In this document: piece after piece, positions 1 through 7,530 of the stretch | How the letters are laid out: each line of letters begins with the position of its first letter | Position numbering within the stretch: the stretch's first letter is position 1 | NCBI GenBank assembly: GCA_963793025.1 | Contig: CAWBYL010000006.1 | Coordinates: 62,001 to 126,000 of the forward strand | Direction: 5' to 3' | DNA length: 64,000 nt | Source of the DNA: CAWBYL01 sp963793025 | GTDB taxonomy: Bacteria > Actinomycetota > Acidimicrobiia > Acidimicrobiales > Acidimicrobilacustridaceae | Position numbers and translations under genes: made by a program | Notes under the pieces: generated by a model | Databases searched by the model: none | The model's input: the letters and a program-made list of their open reading frames with translations, nothing else | What the model was told of the DNA's origin: nothing

Positions 1-1178
1 CGGTCGACGCCATCACCTCCACCCTGAACCAGCCTGACGACCCGTCCTCGGCTCTCGTCTCCATCGACGACCAGGGAGCGGTGCGGGCCATGGTGGGCGG
101 CCTCGACTACAACGGCGACGGCCCGTTCGCCAAGGTGAACCTGGCCGTCGGGACCGACGGAGGCGGCAGCGGGCGCCAGCCCGGTTCGTCGTTCAAGCCC
201 TTCGTGCTGGCCGAGGCCATGCGCCAGAACATCCCCCTGGCCAAGACCTACAACGCTCCGGCGAAGATCACCATCAAGCTCGACGGCGGTGAGATCTACG
301 AACCGGCGAACTACTCCGACGCCGGCCTCGGGGTGCTGAACCTGGTCCAGGCCACCCAGAAGTCGTCGAACACGGCGTACGTGCAGCTGATGCAGGACGT
401 CGGACCCGACAACGTCGTGGCCCTCGCCCACCAGATGGGGGTGACGGCCGAGCTGGATCCGGTCCTGTCGCTCGCCCTCGGCTCGGGCAGCGTCTCGGTG
501 CTGGACATGGCGTCGGGGTACTCGACCCTGGCCGACAACGGCCAGCACATCCCGCCCTACGTGGTCTCAAAGGTCACCGACGCGGCGGGGAACATCCTCT
601 ACGAGAACCAGATCGAGCGCACCGAGGTGCTCACCGAGACCGAGGCCCAGGAGGTCAACTGGGCGCTCAACCAGGTGATCGAGGGTGGCACCGGTACCGG
701 CGCCAAGATCTCCCAGCCGGCGGCGGGCAAGACGGGCACGACCGACAACTACCGCGACGCCTGGTTCAACGGCTTCACCTGCAAGCTGACCACCGCGGTG
801 TGGGTCGGATATCCCGGCGCCGACGCGGACGGCCAGCCCCGCTTGATGGAGTCGGTGCACGGCAAGTCGGTCACGGGCGGCTCCCTCCCGGCGACCATCT
901 GGCAGCGGTACATGACCAAGGCCACCGAAGGTCTCGAGAGCTGCCCGTTCGAGAAGCCGGATCTGTCTCCGGCCGGTGACCGGGCCCCGTCCTCGGTGGT
1001 GAGCCCGTCGACGACCCGGGCCCCGTCGACCACCTCGACGACGGCCGCCCCGGCGGCGCCGACGACGACTCGACCACCGTCGACGACGACCCCCACGACC
1101 GCTCCTCCGAGCACCACGACGCCCTCGACGTCCACTCCGACCACCACCAACCCCGCGGCCAAGCGCACCACGGGGTGA
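1..1178 (+). CDS. Penicillin-binding protein, transpeptidase part (5' end outside window)
   Basis: C-terminal part of a peptidoglycan transpeptidase; the reading frame is open from base 3, so the gene begins upstream. All three active-site motifs are visible: SxxK (SSFK, bases 186-197), SxN (SSN, 363-371) and KTG (729-737). The text before the transpeptidase core (ALVSIDD.GAVRAMVGG) is typical of class A bifunctional PBPs, so a glycosyltransferase domain and signal anchor are expected outside the window. The last ~65 residues are a Ser/Thr/Pro/Ala-rich low-complexity tail, common in actinobacterial PBP1-type proteins and probably extending into the wall. Family assignment is firm; the particular paralogue (ponA-like) is inferred. 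Confidence 0.92.
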   Translation, partial: VDAITSTLNQPDDPSSALVSIDDQGAVRAMVGGLDYNGDGPFAKVNLAVGTDGGGSGRQPGSSFKPFVLAEAMRQNIPLAKTYNAPAKITIKLDGGEIYEPANYSDAGLGVLNLVQATQKSSNTAYVQLMQDVGPDNVVALAHQMGVTAELDPVLSLALGSGSVSVLDMASGYSTLADNGQHIPPYVVSKVTDAAGNILYENQIERTEVLTETEAQEVNWALNQVIEGGTGTGAKISQPAAGKTGTTDNYRDAWFNGFTCKLTTAVWVGYPGADADGQPRLMESVHGKSVTGGSLPATIWQRYMTKATEGLESCPFEKPDLSPAGDRAPSSVVSPSTTRAPSTTSTTAAPAAPTTTRPPSTTTPTTAPPSTTTPSTSTPTTTNPAAKRTTG

Positions 1179-1285
1179 GCCGGACGTCACCCCACGGGCC
1201 CATTGCCCCTGCGTCGGCGCGCCAGTAGCGTCGGTTCCGTACCGCCGGCAGCCGAGTGGCGCTGGACGGGAAACAGGAGGCTCCG

Positions 1286-2149
1286 ATGAGCGCACGTATG
1301 ACCGTGCCTTCGGTCCGTGGCCGCAAGGTCCGCCGAGGGGATGTTCCGCTGGTGATGGTGACCGCCTACGACGCGCCGGGGGCGCGCATGGCCGACGCCG
1401 CTGGTGTCGACATGATCCTGGTGGGGGACTCCCTCGCCATGGTGGTGCTCGGCTACGACGACACCCTTCAGGTGACCGTCGACGACATGGCTCACCACAC
1501 CGCGGCGGTGGCCCGGGCCAAGCCCTCCGCGCTCGTCGTGGCCGACCTCCCGTGGCTCAGCTACCACGTCTCGGTGGAGGACACGGTGCGCAACGCCGCC
1601 CAGCTGATCCGGGCCGGCGCGCAGTGCGTGAAGCTCGAGGGCGGACGGAAGCGCCTCCCGATGGTCGAGGCTCTGGTGGACGCCGAGATCCCGGTGATGG
1701 GCCACGTGGGCCTCACCCCGCAGTCGGTGAACGCCATGGGCGGGTTCAAGGTCCAGGGTCGTGAGCACGCCGCCGCTCTGGAGCTGGTGGCCGACGCCGA
1801 GGCGCTCGCCGCCACCGGCTGCTTCGCCATCGTCATCGAGGGCGTCCCCGACGAGGTCGGACGCATGGTGACCGACGCCGTCGACGTGCCCACCATCGGC
1901 ATCGGCGCCGGCGCGGCATGTGACGGCCAGGTCCTCGTGTTCCACGACGTTCTCGGGATAGAGGACCGGATGCTGCCCAAGTTCGTGCGCCGCTACGCCA
2001 CCCTCGGCGCCGAAGGCACCCGGGCCCTCGGTGCCTACGCCGAGGACGTCCGCAGCGGTCGCTTCCCGTCGGCCGCCGAGAGCTACCACCTGAAGTCGGC
2101 GGCGGCCGAGGCCCTCGGCCTCTACGGCAGCCCGGCTCCTCTGGGGTGA
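1286..2149 (+). CDS. panB: 3-methyl-2-oxobutanoate hydroxymethyltransferase PanB
   Basis: First committed step of pantothenate (CoA) synthesis: transfers a hydroxymethyl group from methylene-THF to ketoisovalerate. The 287-residue product has the family length and signatures: VTAYDAPGA near the N-terminus, VGDSLAMVVLGYDDT, the metal-binding Asp/Glu of the TIM barrel, VKLEGG, and GHVGLTPQSVNAMGG. I start it at ATG 1286 because AGGAGG at 1275-1280 lies at ideal distance; an in-frame start at 1256 lacks this. A TAGCGT hexamer at 1226-1231 is a plausible -10. It ends overlapping the next gene (GTGA at 2146-2149), so the two are probably cotranscribed. Confidence 0.95.
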   Translation: MSARMTVPSVRGRKVRRGDVPLVMVTAYDAPGARMADAAGVDMILVGDSLAMVVLGYDDTLQVTVDDMAHHTAAVARAKPSALVVADLPWLSYHVSVEDTVRNAAQLIRAGAQCVKLEGGRKRLPMVEALVDAEIPVMGHVGLTPQSVNAMGGFKVQGREHAAALELVADAEALAATGCFAIVIEGVPDEVGRMVTDAVDVPTIGIGAGAACDGQVLVFHDVLGIEDRMLPKFVRRYATLGAEGTRALGAYAEDVRSGRFPSAAESYHLKSAAAEALGLYGSPAPLG

Positions 2150-2703
2150 ACCACCGGTGCCGGGGGCTCGGCCCGGCGGGATTGGTCGGTCCGTTCGTCG
2201 CGGCCGTCCTCCTCCTCGCCGGCTGCGCCTCCGGGGCCGCGTCCTCCTCGCTCGGAGCCTCGGTGGCGTCCACCGAGGTGGTGCTGGTCGCCCCCGTGGG
2301 CTTCGACGCGGTCACCGTCATCGTCACCATGCCCGACGGCACGACCCGCGAATGGTGTGTCTGGTCGGCGGTCGACGCCGCGCAGCGATCCCAGGGCCTG
2401 ATGGGGGTCACCGACCCCGAGTTGGGCGGCCGGCCGGCCATGGTCTTCGACTTCCCGTCCGACACCAGCGGCGGCTTCTGGATGAAGGACACGCTCCTAC
2501 CGCTCTCGATCGCCTGGATCGACGCCGCCGGCGCGGTGGTGTCGACGGCGGACATGGATCCGTGTCCGCCCGACACGCCGGTGTGCCCGTCGTACCCGCC
2601 GGGAGGGCCGTACCGCCTGGCCGTGGAGGTCCCCCAGGGCCGCCTCGCCGATCTCGGCCTGGTGGAGGGCGCGCGCCTCGAACTGGGGGCGGCGTGCGCG
2701 TGA
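2146..2703 (+). CDS. DUF192 family lipoprotein
   Basis: 185-residue exported protein. The N-terminus has a hydrophobic stretch ending in a lipobox (LLLAGC), so it is probably a lipoprotein on the outer face of the membrane. The rest matches the DUF192 fold (small beta-barrel, unknown biochemical role): QGLMGVTDPELGG, MVFDF, FWMKDTLLPLSIAWID, followed by PCPPDTPVCPSYPP and a final AVEVPQG segment. The GTG start overlaps the panB stop by 4 bases, indicating translational coupling, although no functional link to pantothenate synthesis is evident. Confidence 0.82.
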   Translation: MNHRCRGLGPAGLVGPFVAAVLLLAGCASGAASSSLGASVASTEVVLVAPVGFDAVTVIVTMPDGTTREWCVWSAVDAAQRSQGLMGVTDPELGGRPAMVFDFPSDTSGGFWMKDTLLPLSIAWIDAAGAVVSTADMDPCPPDTPVCPSYPPGGPYRLAVEVPQGRLADLGLVEGARLELGAACA

Positions 2704-2753
2704 GAATCCGGGGTCGCTCCGTGCCGCTCTTGGGAATCGACCCGTCCGTCCGG

Positions 2754-2759
2754 TAGGGT
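2754..2759 (+). promoter_or_regulatory. Probable -10 of the rpsF-ssb-rpsR-rplI operon
   Basis: TAGGGT with TTGGGA at 2730-2735 and an 18-nt spacer fits a housekeeping sigma-A type promoter. The transcript would have a leader of about 80 nt before rpsF, in which ribosomal autoregulation could act. Confidence 0.45.
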
Positions 2760-2845
2760 CGCCCGGTCAATTGAAGCCCTGCCCCGTGCGTACGGGGCCC
2801 CGGCGTCCCAGGGGGACGCGGGTCCGGAGGGAGGTGATGCTCGCC

Positions 2846-3187
2846 ATGCGGGCATACGAACTCATGATCATCTTCGACAGCGATGTCGAGGACAGCACAG
2901 TCAACGAGCATCTCGCGAACGTGGGCCGCCTGGTCGAGACCGGCGGCGGCACCGTGGAGAAGACCGACCGTTGGGGTCGGCGCCGGTTCGCCTACGAGAT
3001 CAACCACAAGTGGGAAGGCATCTACGTCGTCCTCGAGATCGTGACCGAAGGTCGCGACCTGAACGAGGTCGAGCGGGTGCTGCACCTCGCGGACGACGTC
3101 GTCCGCCACAAGACGATGCGCCTCCCCGACGCCGAGGCCGCCCGCCGCGGCCTCCTGGGCGAGGCCACCCCGGCTCAGGCCGGGTAG
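2846..3187 (+). CDS. rpsF: 30S ribosomal protein S6
   Basis: 113-residue small-subunit protein that pairs with S18 on the 30S platform. The N-terminus MRAYELMIIFDSD and the internal WGRRRFAYEINHKWEGIYVV are diagnostic for S6. The start was set at ATG 2846 because GGAGGTGAT at 2830-2838, an almost complete anti-SD match, lies 7 nt upstream; an ATG at 2837 falls inside that site. First gene of the canonical rpsF-ssb-rpsR-rplI operon. Confidence 0.96.
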   Translation: MRAYELMIIFDSDVEDSTVNEHLANVGRLVETGGGTVEKTDRWGRRRFAYEINHKWEGIYVVLEIVTEGRDLNEVERVLHLADDVVRHKTMRLPDAEAARRGLLGEATPAQAG

Positions 3188-3206
3188 CGCCAAGGAGAAC
3201 AGTCTC

Positions 3207-3698
3207 ATGGCACCAGGAAACAGCGTCACGGTCGTCGGCAACGCCACCCGCGACCCCGAACTGCGGTTCACCTCGAGCGGTCAGGCGGTGGCCACCTTCG
3301 GCCTCGCCGTGAACCGTCGGTGGCAGAACCGCCAGACCAACGAATGGGAAGAGGCCGTCTCGTTCTTCGACGTCACCTGCTGGCAGCAGATGGCCGAGAA
3401 CGTGGCCGAATCCGTCACCAAGGGCAGCCGCGTGGTGGTCACCGGCCGCCTCGATCAGCGGTCCTGGGAGACCCAGGACGGCGACAAGCGGTCGAAGATC
3501 GAGATCGTCGCCGACGAGATCGGTCCGAGCCTGCGCTACGCCACCGCCCAGGTGGTCCGCAACGAGCGCCGCGACGGTTTCGACGGCGGCGGTAGTGGCG
3601 GCGGCGGTGGCGGCGGCGGGAACAGCGCGCCGAGCGCCCCGCGCCCCGCGCAGAACCAGGCTCCGGCCGGGTACGACATGGATGAGGAGCCCTTCTGA
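3207..3698 (+). CDS. ssb: Single-stranded DNA-binding protein
   Basis: 163-residue SSB. Residues ~1-110 form the OB-fold (NSVTVVGNATRDPELRFT, AVNRRW, FFDVTCW), followed by a Gly-rich flexible linker of about 25 residues and the conserved acidic tip MDEEPF that recruits replication and repair partners. The stop overlaps the rpsR start (TGATG at 3696-3700), so translation is coupled. Confidence 0.97.
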   Translation: MAPGNSVTVVGNATRDPELRFTSSGQAVATFGLAVNRRWQNRQTNEWEEAVSFFDVTCWQQMAENVAESVTKGSRVVVTGRLDQRSWETQDGDKRSKIEIVADEIGPSLRYATAQVVRNERRDGFDGGGSGGGGGGGGNSAPSAPRPAQNQAPAGYDMDEEPF

Positions 3699-4153
3699 TG
3701 GCCAAGGCAGCACCCAAGCGCGGCAAGAACAAGGACAACGCGCGCCGTAGCAAGAAGAAGATCAGCATCCTCAAGCAGGAGAAGGTCGAGTACGTCGACT
3801 ACAAGGACGTCAACCTCCTGCGTCGCTTCATGTCCGATCGGGCCAAGATCCGGGCCCGTCGGGTCACCGGCAACGACTCCCAGCAGCAGAAGGAGATCGC
3901 CCGGGCCATCAAGAACGCCCGGGAGATGGCACTGCTGCCCTACGCCAACCGGGTCACGACCCAGCGTGGCGGCGGCCGGGACCGTGGCGATCGCGGTGAC
4001 CGTGGAGATCGCGGTGACCGTGGAGATCGTGGTGATCGCGGGCCCCGTCCCGAGAGCACCGACGCGCCCACCGCCGACGCCGCAGTGACCGAGGCCCCGG
4101 TGACCGAGGCTGTCGTCGAGGCCACGCCCGAGGTCGCAGAGGTGACGGAATGA
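3698..4153 (+). CDS. rpsR: 30S ribosomal protein S18 with long repetitive C-terminal extension
   Basis: Residues ~20-85 are a normal bS18 core (VEYVDYKDVNLLRRFMSDRAKI, ARAIKNAREMALLPY). S18 proteins are normally 75-90 residues; this one is 151. The extra ~61 residues consist of a basic tract of RGD/DRG triplet repeats (~94-115), encoded by an 18-bp-unit DNA repeat, then a Thr/Ala/Val/Glu-rich acidic tail ending EVAEVTE. Reading frame, operon position and the 4-base overlap with rplI (ATGA) show that the extension is translated as part of S18 and is not a separate gene. Role of the tail unknown. Confidence 0.93.
   Translation: MAKAAPKRGKNKDNARRSKKKISILKQEKVEYVDYKDVNLLRRFMSDRAKIRARRVTGNDSQQQKEIARAIKNAREMALLPYANRVTTQRGGGRDRGDRGDRGDRGDRGDRGDRGPRPESTDAPTADAAVTEAPVTEAVVEATPEVAEVTE
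3978..4043 (+). repeat. Tandem repeat inside rpsR encoding (DRG)n
   Basis: Units of about 18 bp (CGTGGAGATCGCGGTGAC and variants) repeated roughly 3.5 times, each coding for two RGD/DRG triplets. Such an in-frame array can change copy number by slippage without breaking the reading frame. Confidence 0.8.
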
Positions 4154-4596
4154 AGCTGCTCCTGCGCTCCGACGTCGACGGTGTCGGCAAGCGGGGCGAC
4201 ATCGTCGACGTGGCCGACGGATTCGGCCGCAACTACCTCGTCCCCAAGGGTTTCGCCATCGCCGCCTCCAAGGGCGTCGAGACGCAGGCCACGGCCATGC
4301 GCCGCTCACGCGACGTCAAGGACGCGGCCGAGCGGGCCGCTGGTGAAGAGGTGGCCAAGACGCTGGTGCCGGCGGTCATCTCGCTGTCGTCGCGTGCCAG
4401 TGGCGAAGGCAAGCTCTTCGGGTCGGTCTCGGTGACCGAGGTGATCGAAGCGGTGCGGGCCCAGACCGGCATCGAGCTCGAGCGCCGTCACATCCACATG
4501 GACGAGCCGATCAAGACCGTGGGAACCCACAGCGTCGTCGCCCGGCTCCATTCCGACGTCGAGTTCCAGATCACCGTCGAGGTCTCGGCGGCCTGA
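4150..4596 (+). CDS. rplI: 50S ribosomal protein L9
   Basis: 148-residue bL9 with the N-terminal RNA-binding signature (GKRGDIVDVADGFGRNYLVPKGFA), a connecting helix, and a C-terminal domain containing GSVSVTEVIEA and HIHMDEPIKTVGTHSV. Length and order are normal. Last gene of the ribosomal/ssb operon, translationally coupled to rpsR by the ATGA overlap and followed directly by a strong terminator. Confidence 0.96.
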   Translation: MKLLLRSDVDGVGKRGDIVDVADGFGRNYLVPKGFAIAASKGVETQATAMRRSRDVKDAAERAAGEEVAKTLVPAVISLSSRASGEGKLFGSVSVTEVIEAVRAQTGIELERRHIHMDEPIKTVGTHSVVARLHSDVEFQITVEVSAA

Positions 4597-4613
4597 TCCT
4601 GCTCTGACACGTC

Positions 4614-4651
4614 GACGGAGGGTCGGTGCGCCGACCCTCCGTCGGCGTTTT
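4614..4651 (+). terminator. Rho-independent terminator after rplI
   Basis: Perfect 13-bp stem (GACGGAGGGTCGG, 4614-4626, with its complement 4631-4643) around a TGCG tetraloop, followed by GGCGTTTT. Confidence 0.88.
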
Positions 4652-4719
4652 CCCTGCGTGTGACGGTTGTCACGGTCCGTGACGGTGTCGGTGGTCGCTC
4701 GGTGACGCGGCGCAGTCGC

Positions 4720-4728
4720 TTGTCCACA
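4720..4728 (+). promoter_or_regulatory. DnaA-box-like site 1
   Basis: TTGTCCACA, identical to the preferred actinobacterial DnaA box. Lies about 190 nt before dnaB. Confidence 0.55.
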
Positions 4729-4824
4729 GTTCGTCCCCAGGCAGCCTGTCCGACCCCCCGCGTACCCTCCTCCCATGGCACACATGGGCAGCCGGGTTCG
4801 AGGTCACTCCACAGTCAGACTCAG

Positions 4825-4844
4825 TTGTCCACACGCTGTCCACA
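4825..4844 (+). promoter_or_regulatory. DnaA-box-like sites 2 and 3
   Basis: TTGTCCACA (4825-4833) followed after two bases by CTGTCCACA (4836-4844), i.e. two direct-repeat boxes 11 bp apart, about one helical turn, as expected for cooperative DnaA binding. Confidence 0.55.
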
Positions 4845-4917
4845 GGGTCTTCCCCCGAAAAAACCGGGGTTGTCCTTCTACCGATTCACAGGGCGCGCGA
4901 GGGAGGCTCATCGGGCC

Positions 4918-6285
4918 ATGAGCTTCCCCGACGACGACCCGCGCCCATCCCGCCCCAATCCGGCGACCAGGGTCCCACCCCACAACCTGCAGGCCGAGGA
5001 GTCCCTCCTCGGGGCGATGCTGCTCTCCAAGGACGCCATCGCCGTGGCCTCGGAGATCCTCGAGCCCGACAACTTCTACAAGCCGGCGCACGGGCACATC
5101 TTCGAGGCGATCACGTCGCTCTCCTCGGCCGGCGAGCCGGCCGACCCCGTCACCGTGGCCGAGGAGCTCCGCCGGGCCGGCCTGCTCGACGCCGTCGGCG
5201 GTCCCGCCACCCTCGTCACCCTGCAGGCGGCCACGCCCGCCATCTCCAACGCCTCCCGCTATGCCCGCATCGTCGAGGAGCACGCGCTGTTGCGCCGGCT
5301 CATCGGAGTGGCGGGTGAGATCGCGGAGATGAGCTACGGCCTCCCCGAGGACATCACCAAGACGGTCGACCAGGCCGAGTCGCTGGTGTTCGAGGTCGCC
5401 CAACGTCGGGTCACCGACACCATGGCGCCCATCCACGACCTGTTGAACGACAACCTCGACCGCCTCGAGAGCCTCTATGACAAGGGCGACGCCATCACCG
5501 GTCTGCCCACCGGCTTCGTCGACCTCGACGAGCTGCTCTCGGGCTTCCAGCCCAACGCCCTGTACGTCGTGGGCGCCCGCCCCTCGATGGGCAAGACGGC
5601 GCTCGCCCTCGGCATCGCGTCCAATGCCGCCATCGAGGCCCAGCGCCCGGTGCTGATCTTCTCGTTGGAGATGGGCCAGCTCGAGCTCACCCAGCGCATG
5701 TTGTGCTCCGAGGCCAGGGTCGACTCGAAGCGGGTGCGCAACGGCAACCTCACCGAGTCCGACTGGGGCAAGATCGCCCACGCCACCGGGCGTCTGGCCG
5801 AGGCGCCGGTGTGGATCGACGACAACCCCAACCTCACCATCATGGAGATCCGGTCCAAGGCCCGGCGGCTGCGGAGCCGCCTGGGTGATCTCGGCCTCGT
5901 GGTGGTCGACTACCTCCAGCTGATGACGGGGCGCTCCAACGCCGAGAACCGCCAGGTCGAGGTGTCGGAGATCTCGCGTGGTCTCAAGATCCTGGCCCGC
6001 GAGCTCGAGTGCCCGGTGCTGGCCCTCTCCCAGCTCTCCCGTCAGCTCGAGATGCGGGCCGACAAGCGGCCGATGCTCGCCGACCTGCGTGAGTCGGGAA
6101 GCATCGAACAAGATGCCGACGTCGTGATGTTCATCTACCGCGACGACGTCTACAACCCGGACTCACCCGACCGGGGCACGGCCGAGGTGTTGGTGAGCAA
6201 GCACCGAAACGGTCCCACCGGCATGGTGCGGCTGGCCTTCCTCGACCACTACACCAAGTTCGCCAGCATGGCGAAGGGCACCTAG
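4918..6285 (+). CDS. dnaB: Replicative DNA helicase DnaB
   Basis: 455-residue hexameric replication-fork helicase. The N-terminal domain begins PHNLQAEESLLGAML; the RecA-like domain has Walker A GARPSMGKT (from G219), SLEMGQLELTQRM, Walker B LGLVVVDYLQLM, SQLSRQLE, the arginine-finger region LADLRESGSIEQDAD, and the terminal VSKHRNGPTG. The ATG at 4918 gives the normal family length; the frame is open further upstream but that part runs through the DnaA-box region. No intein is present, unlike in some mycobacterial dnaB genes. Confidence 0.97.
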   Translation: MSFPDDDPRPSRPNPATRVPPHNLQAEESLLGAMLLSKDAIAVASEILEPDNFYKPAHGHIFEAITSLSSAGEPADPVTVAEELRRAGLLDAVGGPATLVTLQAATPAISNASRYARIVEEHALLRRLIGVAGEIAEMSYGLPEDITKTVDQAESLVFEVAQRRVTDTMAPIHDLLNDNLDRLESLYDKGDAITGLPTGFVDLDELLSGFQPNALYVVGARPSMGKTALALGIASNAAIEAQRPVLIFSLEMGQLELTQRMLCSEARVDSKRVRNGNLTESDWGKIAHATGRLAEAPVWIDDNPNLTIMEIRSKARRLRSRLGDLGLVVVDYLQLMTGRSNAENRQVEVSEISRGLKILARELECPVLALSQLSRQLEMRADKRPMLADLRESGSIEQDADVVMFIYRDDVYNPDSPDRGTAEVLVSKHRNGPTGMVRLAFLDHYTKFASMAKGT

Positions 6286-6296
6286 GCGCCTGTCGC

Positions 6297-6611
6297 TCAC
6301 CGGCTCGACGAGGTGCCGACCTCCACCGGGGGTGGGGTGAGCGGGCGAGGGCGGTAGCGCGCCGCCACGGCGATGGTGGTGGCCCCGACGGCCATGGCCA
6401 TGCCGTTGGTGACGATGAGGGCGAGGTCGCCGAGAGCGATGCCGTACCCGAGCCACAGGGCGAAGCCCACGAGGAGCACGCGCAGGTGGCCGAGCGAGAC
6501 TCCGGCGGAGGAGCCGACCCGCACCATGGCGCGGATCTGGAGGAGGGGGCTGATCGACATGATCACGCCCCACGAGCCCGCGAGCAGAGCGAGCAACGAA
6601 ACGGTTGACAT
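6297..6611 (-). CDS. SemiSWEET/MtN3-type small membrane transporter
   Basis: 104-residue protein with three predicted membrane helices (residues ~5-25, 42-60, 64-85), the half-size SWEET architecture that dimerises into a sugar uniporter. The first helix carries a PQ-loop-like element (SPLLQIRAMV) and the second half reads SAGVSLGHLRVLLVGFALWLGYG, typical for the family. The ATG is preceded by AGGAAG. Substrate cannot be told from sequence. It ends 12 nt from the dnaB stop, tail to tail. Confidence 0.72.
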   Translation of the reverse strand: MSTVSLLALLAGSWGVIMSISPLLQIRAMVRVGSSAGVSLGHLRVLLVGFALWLGYGIALGDLALIVTNGMAMAVGATTIAVAARYRPRPLTPPPVEVGTSSSR

Positions 6612-6813
6612 GGAAACTTCCTGAGCGACTGAACGGAAACGGACGGGGGACCGTTCAGCGGTGCGGGAAGTCGCGACGGTGGATGTCGTCTCCGAACAAC
6701 GGCATCCTCCACACGAGCGTGACCACGAGACCGACCCTAGCGGTCGAGGAGCGGCCTGCCGCGCGGCTCGCACGGGTCGGGTGTCACCCCGTGCCCGATC
6801 CTCCGGGTCGGGG

Positions 6814-7467
6814 TCACCGGGACGTCCCGGGCGGGGTCCACGACGGGTCCCGGCCGGCGAGGCCGACGAGGCGGTCGAGCGCCGGAGCATCGGGAGGGAC
6901 AGGGACAGGTGGGCCGAAGGGCCCGTCGACGGTGGCCGGTGGGGCACCGGGGACGGGGGCGAGGAAGGTCTCCAACGCCTCGAGGGCGCCGGGATCGACG
7001 GAGTACGAGCGACCCAGGGCCACGGCGAGGTCCCATCCGTGCACGACGACCTCGTTCAGCCCGACCAATCCGGCGATCTCCCCCGGGAGATCGATGCCGC
7101 CGACTTTGGTGGCCCCGGTCCAGGCCTCGGGGTCCTGCCACGCATCGGCGAGCGCGGTCAGGGCCAGGTCGACCTGGTCGCGCCACCCGTCGTCGAGCTG
7201 GGACGCGTCGCCGGACGCGGCGGCGGATCCGCCCAGCTCGTCCTTCACGGCAGCCGCCGCGAAGGCCATGCTCAACCCGCCCACGTGGTCGATGATCGCC
7301 CCGACGGAGTACCGGGGGCAGGGTGTCGGGGCGTCGAGCTCGGCGTCGGCGACCCCGCGGACCAGCCCGGCCAGGCGGCGGGTGGCCGGTCCGAACTCGG
7401 CGGCGATCGCCGGTAGGTGGTCTGGTGGGGGTGGGGGTGTCCACGATGAGATGCTCCGATCGGTCAC
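6814..7467 (-). CDS. TIGR03086-type mycothiol-dependent/DinB-fold metal-binding protein
   Basis: 217 residues resembling actinobacterial proteins of the maleylpyruvate isomerase N-terminal (DinB-like four-helix) superfamily. The putative metal-ligand histidines sit in IIDHVGGL and VVHGWDLA, the usual spacing for this fold. Members use or protect thiols in actinobacteria, but substrates are mostly unknown. GTG start. It stands alone on the minus strand, about 200 nt from the SemiSWEET gene. Confidence 0.7.
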   Translation of the reverse strand: MTDRSISSWTPPPPPDHLPAIAAEFGPATRRLAGLVRGVADAELDAPTPCPRYSVGAIIDHVGGLSMAFAAAAVKDELGGSAAASGDASQLDDGWRDQVDLALTALADAWQDPEAWTGATKVGGIDLPGEIAGLVGLNEVVVHGWDLAVALGRSYSVDPGALEALETFLAPVPGAPPATVDGPFGPPVPVPPDAPALDRLVGLAGRDPSWTPPGTSR

Positions 7468-7530
7468 TTCTTTGGACCCGTGAGGGGAGCAGAACTCATC
7501 GCGGCGCGCCGGCCGACCGTCGGTGCCGGG

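Larger units (their letters stand above)
4597..4917. other. rplI-dnaB intergenic region
   Basis: 321 bases with no gene. It contains the rplI terminator, three DnaA-box-like nonamers, and a small inverted repeat CCCATG-GCACA-CATGGG (4772-4788). The second half is noticeably richer in A/T than its surroundings, including a run GAAAAAACC just before dnaB. Confidence 0.75.

Noticed and set aside
3978..4043. RGD motifs in S18 as integrin-binding or adhesion signals
   Set aside because: They arise from an in-frame DNA repeat in a cytoplasmic ribosomal protein.
4597..4917. Chromosomal replication origin
   Set aside because: DnaA-like boxes are present but few; dnaA, dnaN and an AT-rich unwinding region are missing.
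4918..6285. Intein in dnaB
   Set aside because: The helicase motifs are contiguous and the length is normal (455 residues).
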